64,000 nucleotides of DNA from Paratinospora sagittata (GCA_035771175.1 CM069593.1:42407741-42471740), one strand, 5' to 3'; shown: positions 39,001 through 54,000, counted from the stretch's first letter. Notes: generated by a model from the sequence alone, not told the origin. Numbers and translations: made by a program.

Positions 39001-42000
39001 GGTGCAATTCAAATTAAAAAGTATATAACTATAAGACACCCATCCTCTTACCAATTAATATGCATGTGTTCAAGGCCATTTTCCTCTACACTAGATTTGA
39101 AGGGTGCAATTTCCACTACTCATATATATTTTTTAATTTAAAATAAGATTTTTTAAGTAAAATATAAAAGTATAATATGTATCAACAACATGGGTAGACA
39201 TCTCAGTTAATTAAACTAATCAACAACATTATACACATTTTATCTCCTATATGTCATTATAATTTTATAACTTGTTTATTTACATGATTGACATATTCTT
39301 GTCTTTGCATTGATAACAAGTAATTAAACTATATTTCATTGATATAGGATACCAGGGAGAAAATAGTTATAAATCCATTATTAATGTTATTACAAATGAT
39401 TTGATATGTTTAGGCAAAATGCATGTTTCTTAGCTTTTCTAACAATGATAATATATAATTATGCATTATATTTATAATTAACAATAATAATTATATTTAG
39501 CAAAGGGGAGGAGGGTTGAGGAGAAAAGGGGCAATGGATTCCTAATACTTGAAGGGTTGAGAGGGTTAGGGACCATGTGGATCTCTCTTGTTGAAACACC
39601 ATTTAGCTCTTTATTAAGCAATACACTATCAGCGTGAAAAGTGAAAAAATTGAGACTAAAGGTTTAGTCCCACATTGGAAAATGCGGGTCAGGTCAGGTC
39701 AAAGTCGGGTTATTAAACTTAAACCCGAAAAAATGACATGAGCTTTCGGGTTAAGGATATTAAAACTCGATTGACCCGACCTTGGGTTCAATACCCGCCC
39801 GAGCCCAATTGGGCTGGGCCGGGTCCGTCGGGTTGTTGGGTAATATTTATAGCCCTAGAAAAAATGACTTAGAGTTAAGGAAACAAAACTAGCGTGTTTA
39901 TTCTAGTATCAATTCAAGTGTTTCAGGAAAACATAAGAAAATGTAAATAGAAAAAAGTGGTAAGGTTGAGCCTTATGGTCATATAGAGCGAGGCTTAAGC
40001 CTCGCATAGCCTTGAGAAGAGGTGTATGCCTCACCATTGATACTTCAGCCTGAAGATAGTTTTCAATAGCCTCAAGTTGTATGCCTCAAATGATTTTCTA
40101 AACTATGATTGGTATCATTCTTGCAACAGAGAGTTACAAGCGAAAAGCCAAGTAGGTCCTATTTGCATAATCTTTATTTTTCTAGTATCATCCTTACAAA
40201 GAAATCAAACAAAGCAAGTCAATACATTAAATTGCTCATTTATTGGTGAATCTCCCATAGATGCATACAACCATAATAAAGAATATGTAAATATAGAATT
40301 TCTTTGGCCAATGCGGATTAGAACCTTAGACGAGAATTTCAAGTGAGGGTGTGAAGGTTTTGAACTTAGTATCTTAAGGATATACAATAATCGAAGCCTA
40401 AGAGTTATGTAATGTTCAAATCAAGAAGGCTGTTTAATGAGGATTCAAAAATACATGCACTATATGCTAATGTTTTTCTTAATGAATATTTGATTCATAA
40501 TTTGAATGTCATTAACTCAATGCTTTAGATATGTATTTTGAGATTATTAATCATATCACATATGGATGGATCATTTTGAGAAATTAATTATGTTAAGTGG
40601 GAAGACCTTAAGGTCATCAAGATTAGGGGTGTTCATAGGTTGGGTTGGGTCGGGTTACGGGCCTATGACTAAATACCAATCCAACCCAATCAAGTTCGGG
40701 TTGAAGAATACTTAACCCAACCCTACCCAAACCAATGATTTTAGGTTGGTTTGGGTCGGGTTAATAAACTAATATATTGATTATATAATTGCATAATCTA
40801 CTTACTAATCTATGAGTTCTAAATAATATTTTATAAAATTATTTGGAAGTCAAATGCAAGCATTGTAATAGTTTTTAAGATGATTTCTTTCATATTGTTT
40901 ACATCATAAAATCTTGGATAATTCAATCATGGTAAGTGTCTATGACGAAAATAATGAATAGAATAATAAGTATTATTTTTTATAAGTTTGGGTTGGTTTG
41001 GGTTGATTATAAAATCTTGACCCAACCCAAACAATATTGGGTTACAAATTTCTAGACCCAACCCAACCCAACCCAAAAGGTTCGGGTTGGTTGGTAGGAT
41101 GAACACCCTAATCAAGAGTATGTCTTCTTGCTGGTTTAATTGACTGTGATTATAAATGGTCAATCATTTATTCCTACGTTCGGTGAAAATTCCCAAGATT
41201 GGATGGAATTATCATGTTCTATCTATAAGTGGTTCAAACTACTGGAAAACTTTTAAAAATTGGTGCGTTATGCATTCTAATAGATGGGATTTGTGATTAT
41301 ATATTACCTTGTGATCCAATATGTTCACTAACTTTATACATTTGCTATAATTCTAATAAACTTGTGTATATAACATATGCTCAATTGGGCATTTAAGCTT
41401 ACTGTTCCTCTATTTTATCTTGTAGAAGCAGGTGCTGGCCTTGAGCTATGGCTTGATAATGCAAATGTTCAAGAAACTAATTTTAGGTAATGCCATAGGA
41501 TATCTAGAATTCTAGATGGTGTCTTGGTGAAGGTTGTTGTTTCAGTCAAAAATCTTGAAGTCGGCTGACTGACAAAGATGAAAATTTGTAGCTCCTCCAA
41601 ACTTCTCGATTAGTCTCCTCGCTTCCAACCTGCAAAGAGCGGTGGCGTCAGAGGGTGTCACCGAAAACACTGCGATGCTTAAGTTAGTTTTTGAAGGAGA
41701 GAAAATGATAAATGTAGAGAGTTCAGAGTTCAGAGCATACCTTTGTCTGGTGGATTGAGAGTCCTTTTTATAGTGGAGGTGGATCCCTTACATTTATTAT
41801 TAGGAAGCATTTAAGCTCTTTCCTAATCAGGGATACATGAGTGAACATGTGTTTCGCGATGCGTGTCATCATGACTGAATATGTTATGGGTCTTCGTGCG
41901 ACGAATGTCGAGTTTGAGTGAATTTGGACCATGATCGAAGGCGAGCCCTCGGCCGTGGCCGAGGCAAGTTGTGCCTCGACCTTGTGTGAGGCAAGGTAGG

Positions 42001-45000
42001 CCTCTGCCATGGGCGAGGCAAGGTGTGCCTCGACAATGGCCGAGACCTTGCCTCGCCCATGGCCGAGCAAGGTGTGACTTGGCCTTTGTTGAGGTATTGT
42101 TCTCTTTCCTAGCACAACTTTGTCTATGACTGGGAGTTAGTTTGATTTTGGAGTAATAGTTGTGAATGATTTGAACTAGCCTTGGCTGAGGCAAGTCATG
42201 CCTCGACCATGACTTGGCCTTCGCTGAGGCGTTGTTCTCGCTTCTGGCACAACTTTGTCTATGACTTGAAGTTAGTTTAATTTTGGGGTAACAATTGTGA
42301 ATGATTTGAACTGTCAATGTCCATGGCTTAACTTATCGTTCAATGCTTGGGAGAATTGAATTGCATTTATTGAAATTCTTTGACCTTCTCTTAGTCAAAT
42401 AAATGTTGTTGTTTTTTTCTTAAATGCTATACTTCATGGAAGCTTATTCAAAGTATTGTGAACCCATTTTTGATTTAACCAAGGCTATGTGAGCTGGTTT
42501 TACCCTAGACTTTAGTAAATTACGCTTTACTCTGTATGGACCTAGGGTGACCAAGGATGTTAAGGCCTTTATGGTTGGTGTTGTAATCTTGCCAACCTAG
42601 CCTCTTGGTGCGATTTAGTTGTTAGGTTCAACCCCACGAACGTCTTGGGTGTGACGTAGCTGCTAGGACCTTTCGCGTTGTTTGAAATCTAGTGGGGTTA
42701 TTATATACTAATTGTTAAATTAGTTAATGTGAACTTCAATATTGTTTCTGATTTATCGTTTGGTGTAAACACTTTTAATTATGATTCTTTGCAGTGCAGG
42801 GTTATCAAAAGCCAGATTTGAATATGTGAATCACTGAATCTTACGATTTCGTAATTTACGATTCACTACGAGGGAAATTGATTCGAATCCTTAACTTGAA
42901 TCCCAATGCCATCGAATCTTATAGAAAATCCTAAAAAGATAATATAATCTTACGATTCACGATTCGAGTCTTATGATTCATAAGATTCAAAAGTAACAAT
43001 ATGTATAATGTATATCTTTAAAATATCATGTTCCACTTTCAATTTAAGCAGTTAAAATGTGTTAGCCTATTTAATAAATATGTAATTACTCAAAGGACTT
43101 TAGGTCATGGTTTTTAACTATTTAACCTTGATAAAATTGTAATATGAAGTTATGAGTTAATTTTTATGAAGATGGGTTATTCAACAAAAAGTCAGGTATA
43201 GAAATCAGTTTTGCTGAAAATTATATCCTAAAGAAAGGTTGTACAGGAAATGAACAATTATAAAGTATTATTTTTCAAATTTAATTAGAATATTAATATG
43301 ATTAGGTTACATATTTCATAATTGGCAACGTTTAGTAAAAATAAACTCTTTAGTGAAGGTATCCTTCTTAACAAAATATTGGTTTTAAACACAATTCGTA
43401 TAATGCACATGAATCTTACGTTTCATTGATTTGAATTCCGATTTAATTCACCTAACTCTTAAACGATTGAATTCCGATTTAATTCACCTAACTCTTAAAC
43501 GATTGAATTCCAATTGAAGGTTCTAACTACTATTTTGCAATGTCCACATGTTATTTTGACTGCATGGTCTTTTTTTCTATCTTTCTGTTAGGAAGATTGA
43601 GTTGACATCATCTGTTTACTATGCAATTTTGATGGTTTCCAAGAAGTTTCTTCTAGCATTTCAGGAAAACTTATAAATCTACATATGATTTTCTTTGCTT
43701 CAATGTTCAAATTGATCTGTTCTATGAAAATGCAGGTCATGTTATCCCTCAATGGGTTTGAAAATGTTAAAGCGCGAATATTATCAAAGGCTGAGTGGGT
43801 TTCCTTATTGCTATCTTAATTTTGTTACAAAATGAATGTAGACAATTGATTATTTGCTGATATATGTGAAATTTTATGTTGTTTTGCAGATATACTTTAT
43901 CACACCGTGCTAAAATATTCTGGGATGTTACATTCAGCACCATCATCATACAAATTCCTTGGAGATGCCCGGAATCCAAATTGTTTATCATGGTGATTTC
44001 TTTGCTCAATAGTTCTTTGTTTGAGATATTATTTTGCTTTCTTGAAGTGAGTCATTTCCTTTGGTTATGATCATGTCAATTCAAATTTGTGTAGAGGTTT
44101 TATCAGCTATGACTATGGATGCTATTTATTTATTTCCTATTTACTGCTTACGCCACATTCATTTGAGGTTGATCTTGGATCTCTAGTTGAACGAAATAAT
44201 TTTTTGACCTTCAAATTTCTGTTCTTTTCATCTTTGTTGCCTTTATGTGTCAAAATTTGAGATAGAATTACGAACGTTGAAAAATGTGTTAATATTTGAT
44301 GGGTCTAAAAGGTCAATTTCCATCTAATAGCTCTTTACTGTTGAGGTTGTTGGTTTAAAAGATGTTATAACAAACCATTAAGCATGCCATTGCTCAAAAT
44401 TATCAAATTTTTACCTAGAATGACTGCCTGAAAGAAATGATACATCACCTAGTTCAAGTACCAAAATGATGTGTAATAACTGTTAAGAGCTCTCTTTGAA
44501 TACTATAAAGATTTTAAACCATCGGATTTATGTTCTTGGTAGTTGAGAATGATTGGATTGTAAATTGAAAGTAAGTTATATCCTTGATTTGCTTTTAGGG
44601 ATTGGGGTATTATGTATTAACTTATTTTCATTGTATATTAATGAAATTGCTTTGTTAGGTTAGGTGTTTACAAAATATCATTGATCTTTTCATCTTTTGA
44701 TTGTTTTTACTTTGTTAAAAACAAATCTTGAGTTGTTTGTTTTTGATCTGAATGTTTAACATATATTGTTTATGATTAAAATTTACATTGTAGTGAACCT
44801 TTGTTGAAGATCTATTATGGTTTTTTAATAAGGGACTTATTTTTGTACAAAATTCACATATTTTGCCATATTTATTTATTTATTTGAGATTAGTGGTTGG
44901 CTAACAAAAAGCTCTAAATACATTTACCAAGTATTACTTTCAAACTGTCAACCTAGGCAATGACTACTCCATTATCTAGGCTAGTTACAACTAAATTGCT

Positions 45001-48000
45001 TAGACAATACGTAAGGCAGGCAATGCGCTCCTTGATTTTTTTTTTTTTTTTAGATTTTAAAGTTTAAGGATGGTTGATGTAAATATATGATGCACAAGGT
45101 TCTTTCTTCTGCACATTCTTACATGTGTGATTGACTTGATAAATGACAAGTATGATGAAGTAATAACCATAGAAAAAAGAATAGTTGGAGAAAGTAGTAA
45201 GTCTAATTATAGTAGGTTCACTCAAGGATTGGCCTGAAGTCCTTATTTCTTTGCACTAGTTTTGCATGAGTTGACTAAACAAATCTAGTAAGATATTTTA
45301 TAGTATATGCTATTTCTCGACGATAAGGTGAAAATTGATAGAACTAAATTTGGAGAGAACAGGCTTGGAGGGAGACTTTAGAATCTAAAGGATTCAAGAC
45401 TAGTTGAACCAAGGCCGCATACATTAATTTTAAAGTCTAATTTTTGTGGAACTAGACATTTAGATGGGAGAAGATGAAGATTGCAAGCAACGAGATACTA
45501 GGGGACATTTGGTGCACATAAATCTAGGGATGGGAATGAGAATGATATTATTGAGAAAGTGACATAGAGTATTCAGAAGCTTGGATTATTATATTGTTGT
45601 GTTTGTTCACACACAAGATTCTTAGACAACCTTACTAGGTGCAGCATGTTATATTATTTGGTTGAACATGAGAATTTTAGACAATTTTTTTAAAGATTAC
45701 ATATTATTAAATTATTAAAATTAATAAATTTCAATGTAAGTAACCATGAAGGTTTCTTACCAAAGAAGTTAGTTTTTTTTTTTTTTACAAGAAATGAGAA
45801 CAATTGTATTAAGTAAAAGAATCTGTACAAGGATAAATAACTAGGCCAAGACCTAGGAACTAAAAATCAAAACGTTGCAAAATGGGATACCATCCCCTCA
45901 ACCAATCCCCTAAAGAGAAGCCCCTAGCTAGCTTACTAGCACTAACCCATAATGAGGCAAGGTAAAAAGAATTTTCCCATGCTATGCTAATCCCTTTTTC
46001 TTGATCATAAAAAATGCAAGAGTTCCGTTCCTTCCAAGTTGATCGAACAACTGCAAAGATAATAACTCGCCAGTAATCTCTAAGGCGTCTATGAAGAACA
46101 AAATCGTCAGGAAAAGCCCATAAATCTGAGATATTAGAAAACCCCCCGAATGAAGGAAGGATCCCCATCTTCTCCATACTTGAGTGAAAATGCACTCCAT
46201 AAAAATATGATGGCTAGACTCATTACTGCTCTTGCACAGACAACACCAATTCGAGAAAAGAGACCTGTTCTTGAAACGCCTCTGAAGAATATCCACACAA
46301 TTCAATCTGTCATGAGCAATAGTCCATCCCAAAAATTTGGCTTTAAGAAGTTAGGTTTTAATGTCTTGCAATATCAATATGTCACATAAAAATTCTAAAA
46401 TATATTCTTAAAATATAATAAACATTATTTTTTTTTGACAAGAAACATGTAAGTATATATATTATAAAAGAGGAATGGCTACAAACAGTGCGTACAATTC
46501 ATATGGGACGAGGTATCCCAAACAGAACAAAGCTAATAACGTTTTACAAAGACTCCAAAATAGCCCTACAATTTCTAAACCATTAACTAATATTGTAGCC
46601 TCTAGCTAATTTGCTCGTACTAATCCAACATGCGAACCAAAAAACAGAATTGTCACAAACATTTTCAAACAAATTCATTACATCATTAAAGATCCTAGCA
46701 ATTTCTTTCTTTCCATATTGCCCAAATAACAACAAAAATTGCAACTCTCCAGTAATTCTTCATTTCCCCCAAAACCGAATTTGTAAAACAAAATGGAGCA
46801 GGTGCATTTGGTTTGATGAAGGCAAGATTGATTGATTCCCATCTTTTCCATATTTCCCTAGCAAAGTCACACTCCCAAAATAAATGGCGGTAACTTTCTT
46901 CAGATTTCCTGCACAAACAACACCAATTTGGAGATAGGGTAATGTATGATTGTTTCCTTTGCAACACATCAACACAATGCAACTTATTATGAGCAACCAG
47001 CCAACCCATAATTTTGACTTTTGAAGGAGCATGTGCTTTCCAGATGAACTTGGGGTAGGTAGGCTGATTTGTTGTTTGGTTGGAGGCTGCTAGGTGTACG
47101 TAAAAAGATTTTGTGGGGAAGACTTCATCCTTGGTGCCAAGCCATATGATTTGGTCAGTTTCAGTGGAAAGCGTACAGTGGCATAAACATTCTAACAATC
47201 GTTCAACTTCTAGGGATGCTCTAAGGGAGAGATTTCTAGGCAGGTGTAAGTTCCAACTTATTGAGTTACTAGGATTGGTGGTATCACTGTTTACAAAATC
47301 TGTGATTGGGCCATTATGAAGGGCTGAGTAGCTATATAGGATGGGGAACTTGGTTTTGAAGTTATTGGTCCCACACCATGTGTTCTCTCAAAACCTAATT
47401 TGGTTGCCATTGCCTAGTTTTAATCTAGTGTGTGGGTTGAAATCTGTATATATGGATTGTATAAATTTCCAGGGACTTTTGTAGGTGGCTTTGGGGTTGA
47501 TGTTGGCATCCCTGACATTCTCCATCAAACCATGCCTACTTTTGATGATTTTGGCCCATAAAGAGTCAGTTTCTTCTGAAAAACGCCATAGCCATTTCCC
47601 TAACAGTACTTTGTTCTTCTCTGTAGATCTTCCACACCCAAACAACCATACTCGATTGAGGCTTTGACCCAATCCCACTTGATTGCGTTTAGACCAGAAG
47701 CTTTTTCCTCACCCTTCCATTGAAAATTCCTCATTTTCCTTTTCATTATAGTTGGCACTGATTTTGGTAGTTTGAAAATTGGAAGATAATATGTTGGTAT
47801 AGCCTGTAGAACAACCTTGAGCAGGGCTAGGCTCCCACCTTTTGATAGAAAGCTCTGCTTCCAACCATCCATTCTTTTTGACACTGTATTTACTGCGGGA
47901 TCCCCATGGTTCAAAAATTCCCCGAAATTCAGCGAACTTTCACGAATTTTTTCCCTTTTTTTTAATCACCAAAGTGCGAAGTGGATGTAAAATAAAAAAT

Positions 48001-51000
48001 GCAAAAATTCGTCGATATAATTCGGCAAAATCTCCATTTTTCAATTACAAACTGCAATAATTCGATAAAATTCGATAAAATTCAACAAAATTTGGCAGAG
48101 AAGTTAAAAAAATGTTATTTCATCAATAGAAAATAAAAAATACCAATAATTATGTTTTATTTTCAACTTCATCAACCAATATAGCAATATAAATTTTAAA
48201 AAATAATTTAACAAGCTAACAAATTATGTAGTTTATGAGATATGCTTTACCAAAAACAGAAGAAAAAAGAAAGAAATTAGAAATTAGATAAAAACTTAAA
48301 AATAAATTAAAAGAGTTCCCAAAACCATCTTCTTTTAGTTAACTCTTATAAAACAAGATTAAAAAATAAAACATGTTAAATAAGAAACTAATAAATTAAA
48401 CCTGGTGGAATTTAAATTAGCAAAGTATATGGTCGAGAAACAAGGCATCTCAAAATTAAATATCAAAACAAAGAAAAAGAATGAAGACCAAAAGCCACCA
48501 TTTCAAATTCATGAACCCACTTAACAAGATTGATTTTGTTAGGTTACTTATAGATTTTTTTATGTATTAAAAGTATCTATTTATGTTAGTTTTTAGCTTA
48601 TACTACAATAAATCTAGATATTTAAGCATATATGCAAAAATTCTCTAATTTAGCCAATTTTTACAAAAATTCTCCATGACGAATTAAACTTCTTCCAATT
48701 AATTTCAATTTTCAAGTGACTGAAGTTGAGTCGAAATCGAATTTTCGATCCTTGGGAATCCAAAACTTTGTTTTGTTTGGATTTCCACCCAAGTATTTAA
48801 TTGGCCATTTGTCTGTTCCACACCCAATCTTGGAGGCAAGCCTGTTTATGATATCCTCCCCCATGTTAATTCCAACTAACTTGCACTTGGACAGATTTAT
48901 GTTGAGCCCATATATAAAACAAAAACTTCTAAGGGACAACATGGTGTTGTTGATGCTTTTGTTGTCATCTTCCAAGAAAAAGATGCAATCATCAGCAAAG
49001 GGAATGTTTGATAGATGAATCTGCTTAGACCCAACTTTGAAACTATTGATGAAACCTTTCCCATAAGCCTTATTAACTATCCCATCTAGAGTGTCAGCCA
49101 CAAGAGTGTAGAGAAAGGGGGACAAAGGGTCACCCTGTCTTAGGCCCCTTGAACCCCTGAACTTACCCCGGGGTCTTCCATTAATGAAAATGGAAAAAGA
49201 GACTGTGTTCAAACAACCACGGGTCCACTGCCTCCATCTGTTTCCGAATCATTTCCTTCGCATCACAAAGTCTAAAAAATCCTATTTGACTGAATCATAT
49301 GCCTTTGCGAAGTTGATATTTAACAACATTCCTTTCTTTGATTTTTGTTTGTACTCCTCAACAACTTCATTAGCTATTAGTATTGCATTTGTTATTTGTC
49401 TGTTCTGCAGAAAGCCATCTGCCTTTCTGCCACTGTGGTGTGTATAACTTGCTGCAATCTACATGCCAGTGTTTTTGCAACTATCTTGTAAAGACTAGTT
49501 GTGAGCTTAATTGGTCTGAAATCACCAACCATAGAAGGATTGTTTTTCTTGTCTTGGCGTCACCTTCTTTCGCCCATTTAAGTTTGGCTTTCTGTGCGGC
49601 TACTTTGTGTTCCCTGATGGTAATGTCCTGTATCTTTCCCAAGATCTCTGCCCTCTTTGTCTTTTGAGTAGATGACCAGCTATCAACACCCTATTGCCTA
49701 TCAAGGGTATTCAGTTCTGACAAGAGAGCCCCCCTCATTTGCCGATCCTGGTTGCAGAACTCCCTGCTCCACTCCTTCAATTTTAGCTTTAGTAATTTGG
49801 GTTTGGACATGAATTTAAAATCTTCCCAACCATCTCATGGGTCTTGGCACCATCATTGTCTTACCAAAGTGTCGAGATCTTTATATGTGAACCATACATG
49901 CTTGAATCTGAAAAGGGGATGGGCCCCATTTTTTGAGATTAGTATTTAATGTTACAGGCCAGTGATCTGAAGTGAGTCTCGTATTCACTTCCTGTCTGTA
50001 CATGGGGTACATATCCACCCACTCATTGTCCAAAAGAAATTTGTCCAGTCTGCAACATGTAGGGGCATCCCTTCCATTTGTCCAAGTGTATTTATGGTTT
50101 AGTAGTGGTGGATCATGTAGCTGAAGTTCCTGGATTAAAGAATCGAGATCCTTCATTGCCTTAGAAGTTGAGTGGCAGTCCGACTTCTCAAACATCTGTC
50201 TAATTGTATTGAAATCACCCCCAACACACCATATGGGTGAGCATAAACTCCAGATCCTAGCCAGTTTATCCCTAAAAGCTTGTTTGTCTTGACGAAGGTT
50301 AGGACCATATCAGTAAGCCACTAGTTTGGATCATCCTTCCCTTTGATTTGAATTGATACTGAAAATGTCCCATACATCATGTCCACCTCCACCTTTCTGG
50401 AATCCCATATTATTAAGATACTACTAGCTGTTCCTTTTACCGAGGATAAACACCAATCCATGAATCTTGATTGCCATATTACCCCAACGAGTTGCTTGTT
50501 TACCTCCATCTTCTTGATTACTTGGATGATGGCAATATCTGGTTTCATTGAGCCCAAGACTTTTTGATGTCTCTCTATTTAGATTTGGCACCACAACCAT
50601 GTACGTTCCATGAGGTGATCTTCATTGGGAATTTGATAAATCCCAAAACTTGTTGCTAAATCAGTGTCGGAAAACAGAGGCATGAAGGGCTAAGTTACCA
50701 GCAGCAGATGGGTGTCCATTTGTCACTTGGAACAACCGTATATCAAATGTTTTCAGAAAACCCGCTATTTCTGTGTAAGTAGATGAGTATTTCTCAGCCT
50801 GGATCTGCACATGCTGCTGTTCTCCATCAACATTGTGTTCATACTCCACATCCACAACTTGTCTAATGGCTGCTGGGGATGTCAGGGTGTGGTTTGAATG
50901 GGAGGTGGGGAGGGATCGGGGAGAGTGAACAGGAGGGGAAAGCACATGGTCCTTATTAGAAGTCAAAATTAAAGATTGTACCTTAGCCATATTGTGAGGA

Positions 51001-54000
51001 GCATCGACTTTAGAGGCGTCGGATTCCTTCGCCATATCAGCACAGTGTCGAGATTGAGGGGTAGGTTTAGGCATTCTGGAGATCTGGTCCTCCTCTGTTT
51101 GTTTCCTCGTCTGTCAACGGTGATTCAGGCACTTGTAAGTCCTCTGAGCTCGAGGGATCTTCCTGGTCAGTGGCCATGGACGGCCAACCTTTGAGTTTCC
51201 ATCTGTTGGACTTCGGTGGACCATTCCACGCCTGGGTCCGATTATTAGTGGGCTTTTTCTGTCGGTGGTAAACCAGTATCAAGTTGGGCTCCCCTGTGTG
51301 GTTCAGATCTTCGAGTGTGTCTTCAACATTATGGGATCTATGTCAGATGGGCCGCATGTACTTTGTTTCTGAATGAGATGGGCCTGATGGCGTTGGACAC
51401 ATCTTCATTTTGGGAACCGGGGTGACCTGGGTATGACCGTCCTAGGCCCATTGATATTGAATACCTTGCTGGGCCAGATGGCCCAACAACATCATTTTTG
51501 AAGAGCCCACGTTTCAAAAACTCTTTCTTATGTTCACCACTTGTTGAAACTCGGCAAGGCCATGTGGCAACACTCTGAGGAGAGTGCCTGCTATGCCGTA
51601 AGACGGGACTGCCTACTGTACTGTGCTTTCGAGCAGTCCCATCGCAATCTTCAGGATCATCATTTCCCGGGATCTTCCCAGACAGTCTTCTGGTCGTCGG
51701 AGCTCCGACGAACTTTATCTTCTTTGCAAATTCCTCCACTCACCTTGGTAGCATCTGAAACAAACTAGTTTTCGTCTCCTTCTTCTTCACTGATGTAAAC
51801 TGGACTCTTCACCGAAAGCCATTTTTTTTTGGAGATCATATAATCTTAGTTCAAATGATGTCATGTCGATGGGAATATCAACATGCCGACAAGAAATCAG
51901 AGGGTGTACTGACCACCTTCAGAATAGCTCGTTTCATAGACAACCCATGCACGGTATCTTTCGCAATATCTAAAAGACCACCGCATTTTTCAGCAACTTT
52001 GGCAAATGTCTACAATTTCCATAGATACGCCAAAATCCCTTCGACACCAATCCAGCTATGTCTGCACCATATGACCATGACGTCCCACTGCGTCTCCTCA
52101 ATAGAAATGCATTTGAGCATAGCTTGAGCCTCATTTATCGTTTTCAGAAAAATGGATTTTCTAATTTTTGATTTCAACTCCTTTTTGATCTCCGGCCAAG
52201 TTGAAGAATCCGAAAGTCAAATCCCTAACATGGACATAGACTTCACTGTAGCGGTTTCGTGGCCATCATCTGAAACCACCTTAACAGCTTCAATCTCGTC
52301 CTATAACACCGTGGGTGGTTTGTCGTTGTTATTCGAGTCTGCTATAGATGCGGACGTGGATTTTACAGTGATCTCATCTCCATGAAGAATAGCCTTGAGA
52401 CTTTGAGTCATTTCTACCCACCCATGGCCATTGATTTCATACGGGATGAAATTGGCACGTTGTGATCCATTTTCGAGTTTTGTGAGGAGATTTTTGTGAT
52501 CCTCACAAAACTCCTACGACGATTCGTATATGACTCCAGAAGCAGCACATGGTTTCTCCCACGATGTATCTTTTTGAAACTTTCGTCACGATTTGCTTCC
52601 AACGCCTCCTCCAACCGTCCCAAAGTGGGGGTTACAATGAACCTGGAATGGAGTTCCAATTACACAACCAATTTCTTAGATTATATCCCATAGACATTCT
52701 GCTACTGCTTACCCAATACGAAAACAAAAAGAGGAACTTGTCCCAAACTTGACCTACATCATTACATTTGTCACTAAAGATTCTACCATTTCTTTCAATC
52801 CATACACTCCATAGTACTTAAAAAAAGATGATCCTCCAAAAATACTTCAACTTATATGGTGTAATATCACTTGCTGGAAAAGAGAAAGGATGGTCCATGA
52901 CTGAATAAGGCAATGCTTGAAGATGAGACACCCAATAGTCCTAAATTCTCCTTGTAAAGTTGCATTCAACCAGCAGGTGAATTATTGACTGCACTCCATT
53001 CTTGCACAAGCAACACCAATTTTGTTGAGGGTAGGAGTGGTTTGAAATTGTAAATCAAACTAGAAGATGTTAACATAGTTTCAATTTTTTTTTTTTCTAA
53101 ATTATGAAAAATATTTTTATTCTTTTTTTGAAAATACAATAATATGCTGTTTACTTATTTTGTGTGTATCAAGTTCTAAACTCTTCCTTGTCCTGTATTA
53201 AACATTAAATTACTTTTTTCTTATTTCTTCCTTTCCAATCCTTGGAACAAACTTCTTAAGAACGAACTAACATGATATGGCTCATCGATACAAATCTTAG
53301 CATTGTTGCATATCTTTGCAAGATAAGAGCTCCACAAATAGTTTTTATTATTTGGAACTATAGAGGTATGCTCCCAATTTTTGTTTACCTTTGTATTGAT
53401 TCTCATAGCTCTAACATAGATATAATATGAAAAACCAACCAAAAAATCAAATTACATAACCCCCCTTAAAAAATTATAACTTAAAGCAAGGATCTAAAAT
53501 TTGAATTTGCACTAAATTTCAGTTCCTTAAAACTCAAAGTTAATTTGGGAAAGTCCAATTTAACATTGAGAATTCCATTGTAAAATTTTAAAAACTTTGT
53601 TAGGAGATCTATTAATGATAGACGATAATGATAAAGGTAAAGGACGACCTAAAATAACACGAGCATTAATAGTTAAGAAAAATATAGCTACTTATTATTT
53701 AAGTTTCGATTTTGACCTTGATCGAGCGAATTGGTGCAAGAAGATTTATCTAGTTGACCCTATGCATTTGAGAAAAGGCTTAATTTAGTTGAGTTGTTAA
53801 TGATTGAGCTAAATTAATTTTGTATTAAATTTTACGATTCAATTTGAATCTCCCGATTCAAGTTGAATCCTACAATTCAACAAAAAACTAATGAGTTTTT
53901 GGATTTTGCCATTTATCTGTGAATTTGAATCATTGTAGATGCAATTTGACTTGAATCATATGATTCAAGTAAAAAATTACACCAATTGAATAGCTATGTA

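Larger units (their letters stand above)
46428..52660 (-). mobile_element. Near-complete L1-type LINE, antisense, with nested MITE
   Basis: 3' end with T-run and tttgacaagaaacatg at 46428. Reading upstream: zf-RVT (46695-47198), post-RT linker (47388-47914), RT (48712 to about 49500), endonuclease (about 49880-50600) and ORF1 remnants (50661 to about 52660, including a CGG-containing DUF4283-like stretch near 52000). Length of about 5.4 kb without the MITE fits full-length plant L1. The MITE at 47905-48754 and several stops disable it. The 5' end is uncertain. Confidence 0.85.

Noticed and set aside
41425..41490. Exon-like segment after tcttgtag, ending ttttag/gtaatg
   Set aside because: Its length (61 or 55 nt) breaks the frame between exons 12 and 13, which already fit each other.
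41823..42317. 164-codon minus-strand frame
   Set aside because: It is an artefact of the GC-rich repeat units, which give repetitive peptides.
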